Source of the DNA: Auxenochlorella pyrenoidosa
Lineage: Eukaryota > Chlorophyta > Trebouxiophyceae > Chlorellales > Chlorellaceae
Direction of reading: 5' to 3'
Assembly (NCBI GenBank): GCA_001430745.1
Contig: KQ482003.1
Coordinates: forward strand, 1,665,664-1,681,747
Length of the DNA: 16,084 nucleotides
Shown piece after piece: positions 12,601 to 16,084 of the stretch. Below the pieces are notes generated by a model. That model saw only the letters and a program-made list of their open reading frames with translations. It was not told the DNA's origin and did not search any database. Each line of letters starts with the position of its first letter. Position 1 is the stretch's first letter. The position numbers and the translations under genes were made by a program.

Positions 12601-13400
12601 TGGTGCTGCTGCCAGCCTGGTGACAGCAGAAGCGATGACCTCTGCTACAGCAGGCATGCACGTGGGCAGCAGGTCTGCGGAGTGGAAAAAGCTGTGCTGA
12701 CTGTGCTGTGGTGCACCGCTCCTGCTGCTGCGCTGTGCCACTTACTTGCAGCACCCACCGCCCTCATGCCATGCCCAGACACCCGCTCCCTGCTCCCTCT
12801 CTTGCCATCCTCCTCTCCCGCGGCCCGCAGGCCCAGACCTTCGTCACCTTTGACTATGCCTGCGGGGCGGACGGCCTGGACGCGCCGCGACAGTGCGTGG
12901 GCCTTTCGTGCACGGCGTTTGCGGTGATCGAGTGCGTGCCGCACGGCGAGCTGCCCTGCGAGCCCGACGAGGAGCTCAACATTGGCAGGGGCAACACGGG
13001 TGAGGGGGGCGGGCAGCCATCCGGGGCTGGAGGGCCTGGCTGGCTGCAGGGATGCGGCGTCCGTGATGTGGGGCCATTGCACCCCGCCAAGCGGTGCCAG
13101 CTCGGGTGCCATGCTTGGCAGCGGGCGTGAGGGGGGCCTCTCCTGATGCCGGCGCCTGCGGACTCAGCTCGCTGCATGGCCCCGCCTCCCTGCTGTCTCC
13201 CCGCAGGCGTGGGCAACGTGGGGCACTTCAACGAGGGCTCCCACAACCTGGGCAGCTACAACACCGGGTCCAGGAACGTCGGCGACAAGAGCATGTGCTC
13301 GCTGTGCGTGGGGCACGGCCTCAACGGCTTTGGCCTGCTGGGCCCGCCCGCCGTCTTCCTGCCGGCCTCGGCAGCGGAGCCCACGAAAGAGGAGCTCTAG
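9639..13400 (+). CDS. Secretory-pathway Pro-rich protein with PAN/apple-like module, N-x-G-x-x pentapeptides and C-terminal KEEL
   Basis: I do not recognise the whole protein as a named family. Exons: 9639-9729, 9909-10120, 10510-11130, 11345-11458, 11632-12101, 12344-12494, 12831-12999 and 13207-13400; all introns are GT-AG and phases agree, giving 673 residues. Residues 1-30 form a signal peptide with a Leu-rich core. Residues 31-137 are Cys-rich (eight Cys: 34, 70, 71, 74, 85, 100, 115, 137), with CCSLC, CQAW and CQLY spacing resembling a PAN/apple module. Residues 139-487 are a Pro/Gly/Ser-rich stalk with PPPPP runs, a 32-residue tandem repeat, three [IV][FY]VPVP motifs and SPGLSP repeats, like algal hydroxyproline-rich glycoproteins. 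Residues 488-602 hold eight Cys and YPW. Residues 603-637 are seven N-x-G-x-x pentapeptides; Cys640 and Cys643 follow. The protein ends in KEEL, an ER-retention-type tetrapeptide. It could be a wall or matrix glycoprotein or an ER resident. Its start is supported by the signal peptide. Gene structure is fairly secure; function is unknown. Confidence 0.82.
10660..10833 (+). repeat. Two-unit coding tandem repeat in the Pro-rich stalk
   Basis: Unit one (10660-10755, 32 codons) and unit two (10756-10833, 26 codons) both carry RPP-[LM]-SNLD-[RK]-MPPPAG-x-GV followed by a short spacer and a proline run. The residue match is much better than the third-base match, so the duplication is not recent. 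Confidence 0.8.
11440..11724 (+). repeat. Three [IV][FY]VPVP motifs across an intron
   Basis: Protein residues 341-346, 355-360 and 372-377 are IFVPVP, IYVPVP and VYVPVP, each in a Gly/Ser-rich context. Intron 4 (11459-11631) falls in phase 0 directly after the first copy, so the repeat crosses an exon boundary, which supports that junction. Confidence 0.75.
11845..11904 (+). repeat. Two 30-base tandem repeats coding Leu-Ser-Pro-Gly motifs
   Basis: Two 30-base units (11845-11874 and 11875-11904) are nearly identical at DNA level, differing at about two positions, and encode LSPGLSPSPG twice. Related SPG units flank them. Such Ser-Pro arrays are typical sites of hydroxyproline O-glycosylation in green algae and plants. 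The near identity suggests recent or homogenised duplication. Confidence 0.85.
12978..13317 (+). repeat. Seven N-x-G-x-x pentapeptide repeats split by an intron
   Basis: Residues 603-637 read as seven consecutive pentads with Asn at position 1 and Gly at position 3 (for example NIGRG, NTGVG, NVGHF, NLGSY, NTGSR). Two pentads lie mostly in exon 7 (up to 12999) and the rest in exon 8 (from 13207); the second pentad is completed across the junction without losing register. The pattern resembles the Asn-x-Gly repeats of the Pentapeptide_2 type known from mycobacterial PPE-MPTR proteins. The coordinates include the intron and a few flanking bases. Confidence 0.8.
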
Positions 13401-13825
13401 CCCTCTAGGCGATTCGACGTGCCTCCCTGGACCTGGCTGAGCAAAGCCTGGGGGCCTTCCTTGACAAGCCTCCTGACCAACCTTCAACGTCTGCACTTGT
13501 CCAGCTTTCGTTCACCCAACAACACCGGCCGCCCCTGCAATTCCTCATCGAATTCGTTTGCCCAATGCCCTTGCTATTTTGCTAAACTTTTCACCCCTGC
13601 CTTGTCACGCGCGTCCCAGGTGCATCCCGCCTTTCTTATGAACCGCCTCCCAACACCATGCATCTCACCGCACTTTGCCGACTGCACATCCCTGGTTGCA
13701 GGTAACATTTCATACAGCATTCGACCCCTCAAATCTTTGTTTCACCCCCCTGTAACATACCAGTCAAGGTACATACACTCTGGAAGGGCGTCAAGGTGCA
13801 AGCAGGGCTGTACTACTGGCAGCAT
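13401..13825. other. Shared 3' region of two convergent genes
   Basis: 425 bases lie between the TAG of the plus-strand secretory gene (13400) and the TAA of the minus-strand Gln-rich gene (13828-13826). No coding signal is seen. It is noticeably less GC-rich than the genes and rich in C and T on the plus strand. It must contain both 3' UTRs, which probably overlap. One plus-strand TGTAA is present at 13751-13755; no minus-strand TGTAA was found. Confidence 0.6.
13751..13755 (+). terminator. TGTAA polyadenylation signal of the secretory-pathway gene
   Basis: This is the only plus-strand TGTAA seen after the stop at 13400, 351 bases downstream, and it lies close to the end of the convergent gene on the other strand. 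Confidence 0.6.
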
Positions 13826-14384
13826 TTATCGTCGGCCGGCTGTGCCCCAGCCTCCACCGCCAAACGCGTCCCCTGCATCGATGGCCCCGGTCTGCACGCC
13901 GACAGGCTGCTGGCGGTGCTGCAGCTGCCTGGATGCCGGCTTGGGTGCGCCCCCGCTCTTCCTGACTCGCCATTCTGGCGAGGCATCGTCCTGTTGTTGG
14001 TGCTGCTGCTGTTGCTGCTGCTGTGCACCTGGCTTGAGCCCCACACCATCGGGGCGCCCGAACGGCCCGGCGGAGGAGGGCCGGGGCTGCAGCTGCTGCT
14101 GCTGGTGCTGCGGATGCTGCTGCTGTTGAGCAGGCAGGGCCCCGGCCTGGGGCGGTCTAGGCCAGCCCCCCTGCTGCCCCTGCCCCCGCCCCTGCCCCTG
14201 CTGCTGCTGCTGAGGCCAGCCGCCCGCCTGGTTCTGCTGCTGCGGCCATCCGCCTTGTTGCTGCTGGGCCCACCCGCCCGGCTGGTTGTGCTGCCGCTGC
14301 TGCTGCGGCACCTGGCGCCCGCTGCCGGGCCCGGCAGCCTGCTGCCCGCCACCGGCGCTGTAGCGGAAGGCCTGGAAGTCGGGG

Positions 14385-14424
<40 letters not shown>

Positions 14425-16084
14425 CGCCGCCCCCAGCCGGTGGTGCCGCCACCTTGGGCTGCTTCGGCGGCGGCGGCCTGCTGCCCACGCCGCCCGCTGC
14501 AGCCGCCGCCGGGCGAGCATCTGCGGGCCACTCGGACGCGTGCGGCGGGGAGCGCATGGAGGCGCAAAGGCGGAGGTTCAGTGCGGGCTGTTAGAGTGCT
14601 GCACAGCAAGGACAGCTCTGGCTGGCGCAGCGTCCACGCATCGTTTCCCGGCATGCACCAGACAGAGCTGCGCTGGCCTCCGCAGCGCCGGCAGGAACTG
14701 CGCCGGGGGGCAGGGGCAGTACCTCACCTTCCACCCAGTCGTCCTCGTCATCGTCATCCCAGTCCTCGACGCGCTGCCGCTTGGGCTGAGCCGCCTCGCA
14801 CTGCACCCGGCGCGCCAGGCGGGGGTGGTCGACATGCATGTCGGGCCAGGATTTTGTGGCATGGCTGCTGGGCTGGCGGCAGCCGCGCCCCGAGCATGGC
14901 ACGCCAGGAGGCGCTCAGCGACTCACTCACCATGGCAGGTCAAATCGCAAACTCCCTGCAGGCAGCGCTGCTCCCCCAGGCGCCCATTCGCCCCCGCCTC
15001 ACCTCTGCAAACACCCTGGCCTCATCCAGCACAAAGTCCTCCACCTGACCAGGGCGTGGCGCAGCAAGGGGCACACATGTCAGGGAAGAGCGGCCACGGC
15101 GAGATGGGGGCGTAGGAGGCACACACGCACGGACACAAGGCCGCTGCCAGTAACTGCAGGGGTTGGAGCCCGCCCGCCCGCCGCGGTGTGCCGCCCCAGG
15201 CCGCACCTGCGCCGCGCCCTGCGCCACGCCCCGCAGGAATGCGTCGGCCTGCCGGATGGCGGCCATGATGTGCGGCCCGACCTGCCGCTTCATGTGGGTG
15301 CTCAGGCCTGGGGGGCGGGAGCAGCAGGGCAGGGGGCAAGCCAAGGCGGGTGGGTGAACAGGCGCAGGGGACGCCTGGTGCATGCATGCAGGCAAGGACT
15401 GGCAGGCCAAGGAGCATTTCACACCCGGAGATGTGCCCCCATGGCGCGAAATGTAAGAGCAGATCAACACACTGTGAGCCACATACTGTATGCTGGGCTG
15501 GATATGGAGCCGCGCACACTGCGCTGTGCTGCACTGTGCAGCGGGGGGGCTGCCGGCCCCACCTGCCAGCTCCAGTGCTGCCAGCTCCTCCATGGTGCGG
15601 GGCCCCTTCTTGGCAATCTGCAGGCAGGCCAGGAGCACACTTTTGTGGCTGGTTGCAACCGTCATAGTAGGAGAGCTGCCTTGGAGCAAGGCTGGGCACA
15701 TGCCGCGGCAGGGCGCAGGTGCCTCCAACACACGCAAGCCGGCCCGGGTGTCGCCCAGCCGCGTGCAGCACAGGGGGGTTTGCCAACACGCGTCAGTCTG
15801 CAGCCCGTGCCCGGCTCGCCTTGTCCTGCACAGCGGTGTTGATGGGGCCGCGCGTCTTGCTGTCCCGCTTGCGCAGGGCGGCGTTGAGCTGGCGCAGGGC
15901 CCTGCGGATGAGCTCCACTCGCTGCGGGTCCTGGCCGCCGCCCTCGCCCTCGTCGTCGCTGCACAGGTCGATGGGATCCTCTGGGCCGCGCTGGGTGCCG
16001 CCGCCATGCTGCGCCTGCTGCCGCCGCTGCGCCTGCTGCGGCGCGCCGCCCTGCCCTTCGCCGCCCTCGGGCGCCCGCCTGGCG
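13826..16084 (-). CDS. C-terminal part of a Gln-rich protein with HRDC-like region and GGW repeats (5' end beyond the window)
   Basis: Partial gene entering from the right edge; no start is visible. Exons: 15820-16084, 15563-15617, 15207-15307, 15003-15044, 14723-14800 (or from 14872) and 13826-14587, about 433-457 visible residues. Visible residues 38-45 (IDLCSDDE) resemble a SUMO-interaction motif. Residues 57-134, spread over three exons, fit the HRDC fold pattern (ELIRRALRQL, then GPRTMEELAAL, then GLSTH and HIMAAI). HRDC occurs at the C-terminus of RecQ helicases and in RNase D/Rrp6 proteins; RecQ-like is my best guess, but the helicase core would be outside the window. Next come KRQRVEDWDDDDEDDW and a Pro/Ala-rich stretch, then 12 consecutive Gln, four Gln-rich GGW units and a tail with GGGGWG ending AGRR. 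The first visible intron has a GC donor (AAG|GCGAGC). The start of exon five is ambiguous. Low-complexity, prion-like C-terminus; probably nuclear. Confidence 0.7.
14387..14422 (-). repeat. Perfect CAG trinucleotide repeat (12 units), polyglutamine
   Basis: Twelve uninterrupted CTG on the plus strand are CAG on the coding strand and give 12 Gln between GGGG and RPDF. Purity of the repeat suggests length instability. Shorter interrupted CAG runs continue through 13990-14330 in the same exon. Confidence 0.9.
15618..15819 (-). other. Probable GC-AG intron in the HRDC-like gene
   Basis: The exon ending VQDK is followed by AAG|GCGAGC, and an in-frame stop comes before any downstream GT. The acceptor CTGCAG ends at 15618 and the next exon starts ATTGCC in phase 0. 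The only GT alternative is upstream within the exon (GCT|GTGCAG) and would delete four residues from the middle of the HRDC-like helix pattern. Confidence 0.5.

Noticed and set aside
13207..13317. Recent horizontal transfer of the pentapeptide repeat from mycobacteria
   Set aside because: The array is interrupted by a normal GT-AG intron and has the same base composition as its neighbours; simple convergence or an old origin is enough.
9639..13400. Pherophorin identity for the Pro-rich secreted protein
   Set aside because: The Pro-rich rod is similar in style, but the terminal domains do not show a pherophorin pattern that I can recognise, and N-x-G-x-x repeats and KEEL are not features of that family.
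14387..14422. CRISPR array or minisatellite at the CTG tract
   Set aside because: It is a plain trinucleotide repeat in a coding exon with no spacers.
13796..15115. Long plus-strand open frame of about 439 codons rich in Leu
   Set aside because: It is the antisense shadow of the CAG-rich exon: CTG codons read as poly-Leu. The minus strand gives splice-consistent exons with polyQ and an HRDC-like region.

Overview
The window is nuclear DNA from a GC-rich eukaryote, most likely a chlorophyte green alga and perhaps a trebouxiophyte such as a Chlorella relative. The evidence is dense short introns (about 150-350 bases, mostly GT-AG), third-codon positions dominated by G and C, two well-placed TGTAA motifs (the chlorophyte poly(A) signal), Pro/Ser/Gly-rich wall-type protein sequence and a plant-type makorin. 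No bacterial signatures were seen: no operons, Shine-Dalgarno sites, insertion sequences, CRISPR arrays, tRNA or rRNA genes. Gene models were built by hand by joining exons whose phase and protein family agree. Most of the long uninterrupted open frames in the window are shadows of these genes.

Layout. 1-2190: about 2.2 kb with no recognisable gene; its right part may be a long 3' UTR of the next gene. 2191-5645 (minus): ten-exon acetoacetyl-CoA thiolase of 459 residues, with the thiolase catalytic residues and an N-terminal peroxisomal PTS2-type peptide. 5646-6253: divergent promoter interval. 6254-9168 (plus): seven-exon makorin-type RING/CCCH E3 ubiquitin ligase of 527 residues, with a probable GC-AG intron and a 27-base microexon. 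9169-9638: makorin 3' UTR and the next promoter. 9639-13400 (plus): eight-exon gene for a 673-residue secretory-pathway protein. It has a signal peptide, a Cys-rich PAN/apple-like module, a long Pro/Gly/Ser-rich stalk with several tandem repeats, a Cys-rich C-terminal region, seven N-x-G-x-x pentapeptides and a terminal KEEL. 13401-13825: 3' region shared by two convergent genes. 13826-16084 (minus, 5' end outside the window): C-terminal part of a Gln-rich protein with a SUMO-interaction-like motif, an HRDC-like region, acidic stretches, polyQ and GGW repeats.

The genes do not form an obvious pathway. The thiolase and makorin are divergent neighbours that may share a promoter. The most novel-looking item is the 9.6-13.4 kb gene, whose domain combination I do not recognise as a named family.
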